Part shown: positions 34,199 through 44,568 of the stretch, piece after piece | Layout: each line of letters opens with the position of its first letter | How positions within the stretch are numbered: position 1 is the stretch's first letter | Origin: Prochlorococcus sp. AG-363-C20 | Lineage (GTDB): Bacteria; Cyanobacteriota; Cyanobacteriia; PCC-6307; Cyanobiaceae | DNA: 64,000 nt | Reading direction: 5' to 3' | Assembly (NCBI GenBank): GCA_003280295.1 | Contig: QCFI01000007.1 | Span: 1-64,000 of the forward strand | Notes under the pieces: generated by a model | Seen by the model: only the letters and a program-made list of their open reading frames with translations | Told to the model about the DNA's origin: nothing | Databases searched by the model: none | Made by a program: the position numbers and the translations under genes

Positions 34199-35419
34199 CT
34201 ATTTAACTCTTCTATTTATTGTAGATCCAACAATGATATTAGTCGATTCTAAGGAACATCTAATAAGAAGGCCTCCTATTAGTAAGCTTGACAGAAGAGA
34301 ACTACCCCCATAACTGATCATTGGTAATGGCAAACCTGTTGTTGGCATTACTCCAGATGCTACTGCAATATTCATCAATGACTGTCCAACAAGAATCGTG
34401 CTGCAGCCAATTGCAACTAGCTTTGATTGATTTGTTTTGCAATAGAGAGCGACACGTAATCCAAGAAAAGCTATTAACATTAAGAAGAGTAATAACATCA
34501 CTGAACCAAAGAATCCAAACTCTTCTGCAAAAACCGAAAAAATAAAATCAGTACTTCTAAAAGGTAAGTATTGAAGCTTTTGTGTAGAAAGGCCAAATCC
34601 TTCACCAAACCATCCTCCTGAACCTATAGCCAATAGACTTTGAACTAATTGGTATCCAGTCCCTTGAGGGTCTTGCCAAGGATCAAGGAATGACACAACT
34701 CGAATTCTTTGGTATTCCTTTAAAAAGATACTTACAGCTCCTAAAAGGACACCTAGAGAGGCCACTCCAAAAAGGGTGCGGAATCTAATTCCTGCTGCTA
34801 GCGCTATTAACCAAAGGAGAATACCTATCAGGGCTGCAGTACTTAAATTAGGCTGAAAAAGTATTAACAATAAAAGAGCGCTAAAGATTATTAACCAGAA
34901 CATTTTTTGATCTATGTTGAGCCGTTTCCATTGTGCGAATAGGTTTGCAGCTTGAAGAATTAAAAAGGGCTTAAGAAGTTCTGAGGGTTGAATTTGGAAT
35001 GGACCAATTACTAACCATCTTGTAGATCCATTGATGGTTGTCCCTACAAAATGTGTTGCTAATAAAAGAAGTAATGAAACTAAAAGTAAAGGGCCTGAAA
35101 ATTTCAACCAATTTCTTAGGCTGGTAGAAATCACAACGTATAAAAGCCCCCAGCTTGCTATTAGCCAGATCAGCTGTCGTTTTATGTAATACGCTCCATC
35201 CCCCATCTCTTTAGTGGCCACCCACCAACTAGCCGAGCCAAGAACAAAAAGCCCTGCAAGACTCCAAAAAGCTATCAATGCGATCAATAAGCGCCCCTCT
35301 GCTGACCAAGCCTCCCAAGGGAGTGGGAGGAGAGCTTGCCAGAAAGAGATTTTTTCTGCCTTCTTTAAGGGCAAAGAATTGTTATTTGATTTTCTTGTTT
35401 GAGTTTTACAGGTAGCCAT
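34199..35419 (-). CDS. ftsW: FtsW/RodA/SpoVE family peptidoglycan glycosyltransferase
   Basis: A 406-residue polytopic SEDS protein with about ten membrane helices. Visible family segments are GSTRWLVIGPFQIQPSELLKP, with the conserved Arg and Glu, and DFIFSVFAEEFGFFG near residues 290-305. VMPTTGLPLPMISYGGSS is near 360-377. SEDS proteins polymerise lipid II; FtsW acts at the division septum. The N-terminal 50 residues are polar and cytoplasmic. ATG at 35419 is chosen; a longer frame runs 25 residues further upstream. RodA is an alternative; the Lys-rich N-tail and cyanobacterial position favour FtsW. Confidence 0.92.
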   Translation of the reverse strand: MATCKTQTRKSNNNSLPLKKAEKISFWQALLPLPWEAWSAEGRLLIALIAFWSLAGLFVLGSASWWVATKEMGDGAYYIKRQLIWLIASWGLLYVVISTSLRNWLKFSGPLLLVSLLLLLATHFVGTTINGSTRWLVIGPFQIQPSELLKPFLILQAANLFAQWKRLNIDQKMFWLIIFSALLLLILFQPNLSTAALIGILLWLIALAAGIRFRTLFGVASLGVLLGAVSIFLKEYQRIRVVSFLDPWQDPQGTGYQLVQSLLAIGSGGWFGEGFGLSTQKLQYLPFRSTDFIFSVFAEEFGFFGSVMLLLFLMLIAFLGLRVALYCKTNQSKLVAIGCSTILVGQSLMNIAVASGVMPTTGLPLPMISYGGSSLLSSLLIGGLLIRCSLESTNIIVGSTINRRVK

Positions 35420-35734
35420 TATGAAGGAACTAATTTCAAGGTGAATTCGAAGATTAACTATCCCTATTGAGCCGCCTATAAGGATATTTGCCAAGTCAAT
35501 TACAATAATATTTTTTGTAAGCTTTAACTAATTTTTAGTTTCTTGTAGTAACTAGTATGAATTTTGATGAACTTTAGATTTAAAGTTTTTTCTATAAAGT
35601 CTTATTTTATTGCCTATATTTGGCAAAGCATTTAGAGTGAAGAAGTATTTTTCTTTATTCTATTAGCTGAATGCCCACAGACTAGTAGAGTGCTTAACTT
35701 TTCTTTCTATCCTTTAGGTCTGATCTCCTTTTAT
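35420..35734. other. AT-rich divergent spacer between ftsW and a methyltransferase gene
   Basis: This 315-base stretch is very AT-rich and encodes no supported protein. It must hold the ftsW promoter and that of the methyltransferase gene. A small hairpin TTGCC-TATATTT-GGCAA occurs at 35610-35626. If the methyltransferase starts at GTG 35690, the last 45 bases are coding. I see no clear operator, tRNA or repeat. Confidence 0.6.
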
Positions 35735-36946
35735 ATGACATCTTTAGGGGAATTACTTGGTGATGATGACTCGTCATTGGTTGCTGCTTTTTATGATCGA
35801 TTTCCATACCCAGATGATTCTTTGAAAGATGGGCCTCCACCAGGCTTTAATTGGAGGTGGTCTGTAGATAATGTTTTTTCATTTTGCACTGGTGCACTTC
35901 CTAGAAAAGCTGAGGATATTGGATATTGGAGGATTTTGGATGCTGGTTGTGGTAGTGGTGTCAGTACAGATTATCTTGCGCATTTAAATCCTGGTTCAGA
36001 AATTCTTGCTGTAGATATATCAAAAGGGGCGCTTGCAGTGGCGATTGAGCGACTGCGTAGATCGGGAGGAGACAAAAAAGCGAACTTACGCTTTGAGAAT
36101 AAGAGTCTTTTTGAACTAGGAGATGATGGCAAATTCGATTTTATTAACTCTGTAGGTGTTTTACATCATCTATTGGATCCTGACTTGGGCTTGAAAAAAT
36201 TAGCTTCACTACTTAAATATAGAGGTATATTACATTTATTTATATATGCAAAAAGAGGTCGTTTGGAAATAAATAATGCTAGAAAAGCCATGAAGATATT
36301 GGGATTAGTGGATGCAAAAAATGACTTAAAACTAGCGAGACAATTTTTTGAAAATCTTCCTGAAAAGAATTCTATCAGAAAGGATTATGAAGAGAGATGG
36401 GCTCTTGAATGTCAATCTGATGTAAATTTTGCAGATATGTATCTGCATCCAAGAGAGCTCAATTATGATCTCCAGAGCCTTTGGCAAATGATAGACAATT
36501 CAAATCTTCAATTTGTAAATTTCTCCAATCCTAATATATGGTTTTTGGAACGTTTTTTCAATGGTGAACTTTTAGAAAGAGCAAAAAAATTGTCATATAA
36601 AGAGCAAATGCTTTTGGTGGAATATTTAGATCCTCAAATCAGCCATTTTGAGTTTTTCTTGTCTAAAGGTGCACTTGAAAAATATCAATGGAACAATGAT
36701 GATGAGTTACTTTCTACTACAGGAAAACTTAATAAGTGCATTTGGGGTTGGCCAAGTCAAACTTTGCATGATTCTGAAATGAACCGAATAGAAATTAATG
36801 CTGATTGTTTAACATTTTTAAAAGCTATTGAGATTTCTCCTGGGATACCTTTTGGTTTATTGCCTTTGAACTGGGATCAATCCATGATTGCCTCTACTGC
36901 AAGGGATCTGCAGAAACAGCAATTGCTGTTGATTTATCCCTTGTAG
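35735..36946 (+). CDS. Class I SAM-dependent methyltransferase with extra C-terminal domain
   Basis: A protein of about 403 residues. The N-terminal part has a class I methyltransferase domain: motif I LDAGCGSGVSTDYLA near residues 68-82, an acidic AVDISKG near 92-98 and SVGVLHHLLDPD near 135-146. About 190 residues beyond residue 215 match nothing I recognise. The N-terminal AAFYDRFPYPDDSL recalls TPR-linked methyltransferases of bacteria. Codons are AT-richer than in neighbours, perhaps a sign of transfer. GTG at 35690 is an alternative start. The substrate is unknown. Confidence 0.75.
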   Translation: MTSLGELLGDDDSSLVAAFYDRFPYPDDSLKDGPPPGFNWRWSVDNVFSFCTGALPRKAEDIGYWRILDAGCGSGVSTDYLAHLNPGSEILAVDISKGALAVAIERLRRSGGDKKANLRFENKSLFELGDDGKFDFINSVGVLHHLLDPDLGLKKLASLLKYRGILHLFIYAKRGRLEINNARKAMKILGLVDAKNDLKLARQFFENLPEKNSIRKDYEERWALECQSDVNFADMYLHPRELNYDLQSLWQMIDNSNLQFVNFSNPNIWFLERFFNGELLERAKKLSYKEQMLLVEYLDPQISHFEFFLSKGALEKYQWNNDDELLSTTGKLNKCIWGWPSQTLHDSEMNRIEINADCLTFLKAIEISPGIPFGLLPLNWDQSMIASTARDLQKQQLLLIYPL

Positions 36947-36999
36947 TTTTCACTGCATGATAGATTCCGCGAGCCTTTACGTAGAGAGCCTCGGAGCCC

Positions 37000-37503
37000 T
37001 TGCTGGCATCCCCGCTGCTCCAGCCTGAAAATGACCCTCCAAAAGGGGGTGACTTACTGCTGGAAAAATTAGAGGATTCTGGTCAAAGCACCGAGAGCAA
37101 TCTGAATCTTGGCCTTCCAGAAGATTCTTCTGATGCTTCTTCTGGAGAATATGTGCAGCTACAGCGGCGCATATATAGGGCGGCTTTGATTGTCTCTGCT
37201 CTAGCAGGGACGATTACGGCTTTTTTCTTTGGCTTATATGTTTCTATCAGCCTTCTGATAGGTGCTTTATCAGGAATCCTTTACCTAAGGCTCCTTGCCC
37301 GAAGTATTGGAAAGCTTGGGACAAGTTCAAAGACAGTCAGCAAGATTCAGCTTCTTGTACCAGTAGTTCTTGTGCTCGCAGTGTCAAAACTGTCTCAGCT
37401 TGAGTTATTACCGGCAATTTTGGGTTTTCTGCTCTATAAACCCTCACTAATTTTTCAGATCTTGCTTGAGTCTCGTTCAAGAGTTTCACCTGATCATTCC
37501 TAA
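37000..37503 (+). CDS. atp1: ATP synthase-associated protein I (Atp1/UncI)
   Basis: A 167-residue protein whose first 55 residues are polar and acidic, followed by about four membrane helices (within residues 60-160). It is at the head of the ATP synthase operon, the position of atp1/uncI, which helps assemble the c-ring or supplies Mg2+ in other bacteria. Only the topology and position support this call, since the family is poorly conserved. No ATG is present; TTG at 37000 is the likely start. A terminator-like hairpin follows directly. Confidence 0.82.
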   Translation: MLASPLLQPENDPPKGGDLLLEKLEDSGQSTESNLNLGLPEDSSDASSGEYVQLQRRIYRAALIVSALAGTITAFFFGLYVSISLLIGALSGILYLRLLARSIGKLGTSSKTVSKIQLLVPVVLVLAVSKLSQLELLPAILGFLLYKPSLIFQILLESRSRVSPDHS

Positions 37504-37504
37504 T

Positions 37505-37524
37505 AGCCGATTTTCGGCTTTTTT
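37505..37524 (+). terminator. Rho-independent terminator-like hairpin between atp1 and atpB
   Basis: AGCCGA at 37505-37510, a TTT loop and TCGGCT at 37514-37519 form a six-bp stem, followed by five Ts at 37520-37524. It begins one base after the atp1 stop and lies inside the operon, 38 bases before atpB. It could work as an intra-operon attenuator or mark a separate atp1 transcript. Confidence 0.75.
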
Positions 37525-37562
37525 CCCTTCCGTCGTATCAGCGACACCGAACTTCACGCCCA

Positions 37563-38288
37563 ATGGGTTCCTTTCCATTTTTTCTCCCCTTTGCTGAATT
37601 AGAGGTTGGTCAACACCTTTATTGGCAGTTAGGAGGCCTAAGGATTCACGGTCAGGTTTTTATGACTTCGTGGATTGTTATAGGTGCATTGCTTGCTCTT
37701 GTAGTTGCAGGAACTAAAAAGATGGAGCGAGATCCTCGTGGTGTACAAAATCTTTTGGAGTTTTTGTGGGATTACATCCGTGATTTAGCTCGGACTCAAA
37801 TTGGTGAGAAGGTTTATCGAGATTGGATGCCTTTTATAGGCACTCTTTTCTTGTTTATTTTTGTTAGTAACTGGGGAGGTGCTTTGGTCCCATGGAGGCT
37901 GATTCACCTTCCAAGTGGAGAGCTTGGCGCGCCAACTGCTGATATCAATACAACTGTGGCCTTGGCCCTTTTGGTATCACTTTCATATTTCTATGCAGGC
38001 TTGAGCAATAAAGGATTGCGTTACTTCGAGTATTACGTGCATCCGACGCCGATAATGCTTCCTTTCAAGATTGTTGAGGACTTCACCAAACCATTATCAC
38101 TTTCCTTTCGTTTGTTTGGGAACATCCTGGCAGATGAGTTAGTGGTTGCAGTTTTGGTTTTTTTGGTTCCTTTGGTTCTTCCAGTTCCGGTAATGTTCCT
38201 TGGCCTTTTTACAAGTGCTATTCAAGCTCTCATCTTCGCCACTCTTGCCGCTTACTACATCGGTGAAGCTGTCGAAGAACATCATTAA
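37563..38288 (+). CDS. atpB: ATP synthase Fo subunit a
   Basis: A 241-residue membrane protein with about five or six helices, subunit a of Fo, which with the c-ring forms the proton half-channels. It is called atpI in plastids. The essential Arg lies in [14 protein letters not shown] near residue 183, and the family segment [15 protein letters not shown] precedes it. [19 protein letters not shown]-like sequence ([13 protein letters not shown]) near 90-100 is also typical. The start ATG follows a pyrimidine-rich stretch without Shine-Dalgarno. It is the second gene of the atp operon. Confidence 0.98.
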   Translation: MGSFPFFLPFAELEVGQHLYWQLGGLRIHGQVFMTSWIVIGALLALVVAGTKKMERDPRGVQNLLEFLWDYIRDLARTQIGEKVYRDWMPFIGTLFLFIFVSNWGGALVPWRLIHLPSGELGAPTADINTTVALALLVSLSYFYAGLSNKGLRYFEYYVHPTPIMLPFKIVEDFTKPLSLSFRLFGNILADELVVAVLVFLVPLVLPVPVMFLGLFTSAIQALIFATLAAYYIGEAVEEHH

Positions 38289-38330
38289 TAGATTTTTTTG
38301 TCAGATTTGAATTGAAGATCTGGCAAAAAC

Positions 38331-38704
<374 letters not shown>

Positions 38705-38727
38705 TTTAAAAGAAAGTGGGATTTGAC

Positions 38728-38766
38728 CTCTAACTACATAAACAACCAAAACTGATGTAGTTAGAG
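38728..38766 (+). repeat. 12-bp perfect hairpin after the c-subunit gene
   Basis: CTCTAACTACAT at 38728-38739 and ATGTAGTTAGAG at 38755-38766 are perfect complements with a 15-base A-rich loop. The hairpin starts 23 bases after the atpE stop. No T-tract follows directly, which argues for mRNA end protection or processing rather than termination. Confidence 0.8.
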
Positions 38767-38783
38767 ATCAACCTCATGTTGAT
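38767..38783 (+). repeat. Second hairpin, in tandem, before the b'-subunit gene
   Basis: ATCAAC at 38767-38772, loop CTCAT, and GTTGAT at 38778-38783 form a six-bp stem immediately abutting the 12-bp hairpin; TTCTTTG follows. The 67 bases between it and the ATG of the b' gene are rich in T and C. Confidence 0.6.
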
Positions 38784-38850
38784 TTCTTTGTCCTTGCTTT
38801 AGTTCCTTTCTCATCTTGTTGCTTGCTTTTTTCGCTCGCACCTTTGTCAC

Positions 38851-39312
38851 ATGACAAGTTTGTTTCTGTTCGGTGCTACTGAGGGAGGTCTTTTTGACTT
38901 CGATGCCACCCTTCCACTTATGGCGGTTCAGGTGGTCCTCCTCACCTTCATCCTTAATGCTCTTTTCTTCAAACCCGTAGGCCGGGTCGTTGAGGAAAGA
39001 GAAGGCTATATAACTACTAGTCGAGCTGAAGCGAAGCAAAAACTTGCTGAGGTTCAAAGACTAGAATCCGAGCTAAAAGATCAGCTTAAGGCTGCCCGTC
39101 AGGCAGCTCAAAAGGTCATAACTGATGCTGAGCAAGATTCTGAAAAGCTCTATAAAGAGGCTTTGGCTTTAGCCACTGCAGAGGCAAATGCTTCTCGTGA
39201 ATCAGCCAGGCGTGAAATTGATTCTCAGCGGGATTCTGCCTTGACTCAATTAAAGGAAGAGGCTGAACAATTGGGCAATCTCATTGTCGATCGCTTATTG
39301 GCAGCAAAATGA
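38851..39312 (+). CDS. atpF2: ATP synthase Fo subunit b'
   Basis: A 153-residue peripheral-stalk subunit b', the second b-type subunit of photosynthetic organisms (atpG in Synechocystis naming). One membrane helix ([17 protein letters not shown], about residues 24-40) is followed by [14 protein letters not shown] and a long charged coiled coil to the end. The start ATG is in a pyrimidine-rich context without a Shine-Dalgarno. Its stop overlaps the start of the b gene as ATGA, coupling the two stalk proteins, which pair one to one. Confidence 0.96.
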   Translation: MTSLFLFGATEGGLFDFDATLPLMAVQVVLLTFILNALFFKPVGRVVEEREGYITTSRAEAKQKLAEVQRLESELKDQLKAARQAAQKVITDAEQDSEKLYKEALALATAEANASRESARREIDSQRDSALTQLKEEAEQLGNLIVDRLLAAK

Positions 39313-39824
39313 TTTTTAATTTAATTCTTGCTTCTGAAGGCTTTGGTCTCAATCTCAATGTGTTTGAGACAAATGTCATTAATTTGGCTGTTGTAATTTT
39401 CGGGCTTTATAAATTTCTCCCTAACTTTTTAGGTGGAATGCTTGAAAGACGGCGTTTAGCAATTCTTTCTGATTTGAAAGATGCGGAGGACCGTCTTTCG
39501 GAAGCTACAAAATCACTTACAAAGGCTAAAAAAGAACTTGCATCTGCTGAACAGAAAGCTGTTCAAATTCGTACTGATTGCAAGACTCGTGCAGAATCTA
39601 TCCGCTTAGAAAGTGAAAAGCGAACTATTGAGGAAATGGCTCGCTTAAAGCAAGGAGCTGTGGCTGATCTCAATGCAGAGGCTTCGAGAGTAACCTCTCA
39701 GTTGCGGCGTGAAGCAGCTCGTTTGGCTATAGAAAAAGCATTGGCAACTCTCCCTGGGAAACTTGATGAAAGAGCTCAGGAAAAGTTTTTAAGCCAATCA
39801 ATACAAAATATGGGTAAAGATTGA
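39309..39824 (+). CDS. atpF: ATP synthase Fo subunit b
   Basis: A 171-residue peripheral-stalk subunit. One membrane helix ([18 protein letters not shown], about residues 20-37) is followed by [19 protein letters not shown] and a long coiled coil rich in Lys, Glu and Ala. It pairs with b' to link subunit a to the F1 head through delta. The ATG overlaps the b' stop (ATGA). The stop shares an A with the delta ATG (TGATG), so three stalk genes are translationally coupled. Confidence 0.96.
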   Translation: MIFNLILASEGFGLNLNVFETNVINLAVVIFGLYKFLPNFLGGMLERRRLAILSDLKDAEDRLSEATKSLTKAKKELASAEQKAVQIRTDCKTRAESIRLESEKRTIEEMARLKQGAVADLNAEASRVTSQLRREAARLAIEKALATLPGKLDERAQEKFLSQSIQNMGKD

Positions 39825-40372
39825 TGCCACTTCTAAATACCATCACTACTCCTTATGCAGAAGCTTTCCTTCAAGTGGCAACAACCCGGAAGGAAGTGGA
39901 CAAAGTAGTCGATCAGGCAAAGTCAGTATTGAATCTGTGGAATGAATGTCCAGCATTTAGTGAGGCAATGGCATCACCAGTGTTGGAGGTTGATTCAAAG
40001 AAAGCGGCTCTAGAAAAGCTCTTTACTGATCAGGTCACACCTTCTTTCCTCAACCTTCTGAAGCTGTTAGCAGACCGTCAACGAATAGGTCTTTTAGATG
40101 CTGTGCTTGAGCGGATGCTTGAGCTTTATAGAGAACAGCGAAATATTGCGCTAGCTACTGTCACTTCTGCATCGACACTAAGTGAAGACCAACAATCTGA
40201 TCTACTCAAGAAGATTCAATATGTAGCCGGTACAGATAATCTTGAGATTAACCTTAAGGTAGATCCTGATTTGATTGGTGGCTTTGTAGTCAATGTTGGT
40301 TCTAAGGTTATTGACGCAAGTTTGTCTGGTCAGGTTCGCCGTTTAGGACTTGCTTTGGCGAAGGTGAGCTAG
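39824..40372 (+). CDS. atpH: ATP synthase F1 subunit delta
   Basis: A 182-residue delta subunit (OSCP homolog; atpD in Synechocystis naming), which joins the stalk to the top of the alpha3beta3 head. The N-terminal TTPYAEAFLQVATTRKE and C-terminal NLKVDPDLIGGFVVNVGSKVIDASL segments match the family. ATG at 39824 shares one base with the atpF stop. A TTG one codon upstream is ignored. It ends 70 bases before atpA, a stretch that is almost all pyrimidine. Confidence 0.96.
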   Translation: MPLLNTITTPYAEAFLQVATTRKEVDKVVDQAKSVLNLWNECPAFSEAMASPVLEVDSKKAALEKLFTDQVTPSFLNLLKLLADRQRIGLLDAVLERMLELYREQRNIALATVTSASTLSEDQQSDLLKKIQYVAGTDNLEINLKVDPDLIGGFVVNVGSKVIDASLSGQVRRLGLALAKVS

Positions 40373-40383
40373 CTCATCTAAGG

Positions 40384-41960
<1,577 letters not shown>

Positions 41961-41975
41961 TTCTTAAGGTTATTT

Positions 41976-41983
41976 TAGGAGGA
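41976..41983 (+). promoter_or_regulatory. Shine-Dalgarno of the gamma-subunit gene
   Basis: TAGGAGGA ends nine bases before the ATG at 41993. It contrasts with the Shine-Dalgarno-free, pyrimidine-rich leaders of atpB, atpE and atpA in the same operon. Confidence 0.7.
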
Positions 41984-41992
41984 CTTTAATCT

Positions 41993-42943
41993 ATGGCGAA
42001 CCTTAAGGACATTCGAGACAGAATTGTTTCTGTTAAGAATACTCGAAAGATCACCGAGGCTATGCGACTTGTTGCTGCTGCAAAGGTCCGTCGTGCTCAA
42101 GAACAGGTTTTGAGAAGCCGTCCCTTCGCTGATCGTTTGGCACGTGTGCTTGAAAATATTCAAACTCGTATGAAGTTTGAGGCGGCTGATGCACCATTAT
42201 TAAAAGTACGGAATGTTCAGAAAATTACCCTTCTTGCCGTTACAGGTGATAGAGGATTATGTGGTGGTTATAACTCCAATATTATTAAGCGAACAGAGCA
42301 ACGTTATGCCGAGTTGCAAGCTAAAGGATTTCAGCCTGATTTGGTATTGATTGGCCGTAAAGCGATTACTTATTTCCAGAATAGATCTAGTCAATATTCT
42401 ATTCGTGCAACTTTTAAGGAACTTGAGCAAGTGCCTACAGCTCAAGATGCAGAGTCAATAACCAGTGAGGTTTTGGCAGAATTTATGTCGGAAAGTACAG
42501 ATAGAATTGAGGTGATTTATACCAAGTTCATCAATCTTGTTAGTTGTAATCCAGTAGTGCAGACCCTTTTACCCTTAGATCCTCAAGGGATTTCAGAGGA
42601 TGATGATGAGATTTTTAGACTCACAACAAAGGACAGTCGTCTTACTATTGAGAAAGATGTTGCTCCAACTAATGATCAACCCTCTCTGCCTTCTGACATT
42701 ATTTTCGAGCAGAGTCCTGATCAACTTTTAAATGCACTTTTGCCGCTTTATTTGCAGAATCAATTGCTTCGTGCCTTACAGGAATCAGCTGCTTCAGAGC
42801 TGGCAAGTAGAATGACTGCAATGAATAATGCTAGTGATAATGCTAAGGAACTAGCTAAGACCCTTACTCTTGATTACAACAAAGCTCGTCAGGCTGCAAT
42901 TACGCAAGAGATTTTAGAAGTGGTTGGAGGAGCCTGTGCTTAG
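41993..42943 (+). CDS. atpG: ATP synthase F1 subunit gamma
   Basis: A 316-residue rotor shaft subunit (atpC in Synechocystis naming). The N-terminal helix [31 protein letters not shown]-type sequence and C-terminal [30 protein letters not shown]-type helix form the coiled coil. DRGLCGGYN is near residues 85-93. The extra loop around residues 195-235 is the photosynthetic gamma insertion, but without the redox cysteine pair of chloroplasts, as usual in cyanobacteria. It has a strong Shine-Dalgarno and is the last gene of the first atp operon. Confidence 0.98.
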   Translation: MANLKDIRDRIVSVKNTRKITEAMRLVAAAKVRRAQEQVLRSRPFADRLARVLENIQTRMKFEAADAPLLKVRNVQKITLLAVTGDRGLCGGYNSNIIKRTEQRYAELQAKGFQPDLVLIGRKAITYFQNRSSQYSIRATFKELEQVPTAQDAESITSEVLAEFMSESTDRIEVIYTKFINLVSCNPVVQTLLPLDPQGISEDDDEIFRLTTKDSRLTIEKDVAPTNDQPSLPSDIIFEQSPDQLLNALLPLYLQNQLLRALQESAASELASRMTAMNNASDNAKELAKTLTLDYNKARQAAITQEILEVVGGACA

Positions 42944-43043
42944 ACTTTCACTTGATAGGATTAGTAATATAATTTTGAAAATATATTGCGACTCTATTCT
43001 AAGAAGTCCTCTTTAAAATATAGTTGCTTTTATTGGAAAAGAC

Positions 43044-43075
43044 TAAATCTAAAACTGTATTGATGACTAGATTTA
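43044..43075. repeat. 8-bp inverted repeat after the gamma-subunit gene
   Basis: TAAATCTA at 43044-43051 and TAGATTTA at 43068-43075 are perfect complements around a 16-base loop. It lies about 100 bases past the atpG stop in an AT-rich spacer, with no T-tract behind it. AT-rich arms make chance occurrence plausible. Confidence 0.3.
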
Positions 43076-43145
43076 ATGAGGTCTCCATCAACTATTTCTG
43101 CATAAATATGATTGCGAAAAATTTAAAGTTAGGGCTATATTTGAA

Positions 43146-43340
43146 TTGAAATTAAAACTCCTTGAAGTGAAATTGAAATTGCCTAAAGAAATTCCCATTG
43201 AAGGACTTCGACCTTGGATTGTTAAAGAGCTAATTAAACTTGGAGATCCTTTGCGCTGGTCTATTTCCAGTATTAAATCTTTAGAATCCAATGAAACATC
43301 TAACCAATTAGTGGTTGAAGCTGTGGTAATTATTCCTTAG
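43146..43340 (+). CDS. Small hypothetical protein, 64 aa
   Basis: A 64-residue frame starting at TTG with sequence KLKLLEVKLKLPKEIPIEGLRPWIVKELIKLGDPLRWSI and a Val/Ile-rich end. Alternating charged and hydrophobic residues suggest a small alpha/beta fold. I recognise no family. It lies between the atp operon and the DUF3326 gene, in the same direction, and uses codons like its neighbours. The weak start and short length leave doubt. Confidence 0.5.
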   Translation: MKLKLLEVKLKLPKEIPIEGLRPWIVKELIKLGDPLRWSISSIKSLESNETSNQLVVEAVVIIP

Positions 43341-43394
43341 TCTTTCAATTGATATTATTGGAATTTTAACTCTCCAAATTATAAAAACTTCTCT

Positions 43395-44492
43395 TTGGCT
43401 ATAGAACTGCCCACCCTTTTACTCATTCCTACTGGGATTGGTTGCTCTATAGGGGGGTATGCGGGAGATGCAATTCCTACTGCTCGTTTATTAGCTTCTG
43501 CTTCAGGGTGTTTGATAACACATCCAAATGTGATGAATGGAGCGGCTCTTTATTGGAGTGATTCTCGGATTCAATACGTTGAGGGGTATGGGTTAGATCG
43601 ATTTGTTATTGGTGAATTGGCTTTGCGTCCAGTTAGACAACAGAAAGTTGGTTTGCTATTAGATGCAGGCATTGAGCCTGACTTGAGACAGAGACATTTG
43701 CAGGTCGCAGAAGCTTGCAGAGCGAGTCTTGGATTGAATATCGGACCTGTTGTAATTACAGAGGTTCCGTTAGAAATTAAATTGCAGAAAGGAAGTAGTG
43801 GGGCGAGTTGGGGAGAACTTGTACAAGTAGATGCTTTACTTAAGTCGGCTGAAAAATTAAAGAAGGCTGGTGCTACAGCAATAGCTGTTGTTACACGGTT
43901 CCCAGATGATGTTGGTAGTGCAGTTTTATCTGAATATCGTCAAGGAAGAGGTGTTGATCCTCTTGCAGGTGCTGAGGCAGTTGTTAGTCATCTATTGGTA
44001 AAACATTTTGGCTTACCTTGCGCGCATGCACCTGCTTTGTCTTCGTTACCGCTTGATGAAGGAGTAGACCCAAGAGCGGCAGCTGAGGAACTAGGACATA
44101 CCTTCTTACCTTGTGTTTTGGTAGGCTTGAGCAGAGCGCCAGATCTCTTACCAATAAATAAAGAATCTTTCTGGGAAAGTTCTCGAATCCCAGGCTCTTT
44201 GCATGTTGATCAATTAGGAGCAGTGGTCGCTCCTCAGGGAGCACTTGGAGGTGAGGCGGTATTGGCTTGTTTGGAAAGAAAAATTCCTCTAATTATTGTA
44301 TCTAATCCAAACTTGCTTAATATCACATCTCATTCTTTGGGGCTTAATAACGATGTCATCTCTAATAAGAATATTGTAGTTTTACATGCAAGCAATTATG
44401 TAGAGGCAGCCGGTTTAATTGTTCTTTTAAGAGAAGGTATATCTGCCGATTCGCTTTATAGGCCTATTACTCATATTCGTGAAGTCAAGTAA
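43395..44492 (+). CDS. DUF3326 family protein
   Basis: A 365-residue soluble protein that matches DUF3326, a cyanobacterial family without known function. Features are LLLIPTGIGCSIGGYAGDAIPTARLLAS at the N-terminus, CLITHPNVMNGAALYWSD near residues 38-55, GRGVDPLAGAEAVVSHLL near 180-197 and SLHVDQLGAVVAPQGALGGEAVL near 258-280. The Gly-rich motifs suggest nucleotide or cofactor binding. A TTG at 43395 is the only credible start. The next gene is convergent across 76 AT-rich bases. Confidence 0.85.
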   Translation: MAIELPTLLLIPTGIGCSIGGYAGDAIPTARLLASASGCLITHPNVMNGAALYWSDSRIQYVEGYGLDRFVIGELALRPVRQQKVGLLLDAGIEPDLRQRHLQVAEACRASLGLNIGPVVITEVPLEIKLQKGSSGASWGELVQVDALLKSAEKLKKAGATAIAVVTRFPDDVGSAVLSEYRQGRGVDPLAGAEAVVSHLLVKHFGLPCAHAPALSSLPLDEGVDPRAAAEELGHTFLPCVLVGLSRAPDLLPINKESFWESSRIPGSLHVDQLGAVVAPQGALGGEAVLACLERKIPLIIVSNPNLLNITSHSLGLNNDVISNKNIVVLHASNYVEAAGLIVLLREGISADSLYRPITHIREVK

Positions 44493-44568
44493 AAAAAATA
44501 ATTTCTATATTTGATAAGTGTATGGATTAAATTATTTTTATTTGCATATATTTAAGGTAGCTTCTTCT

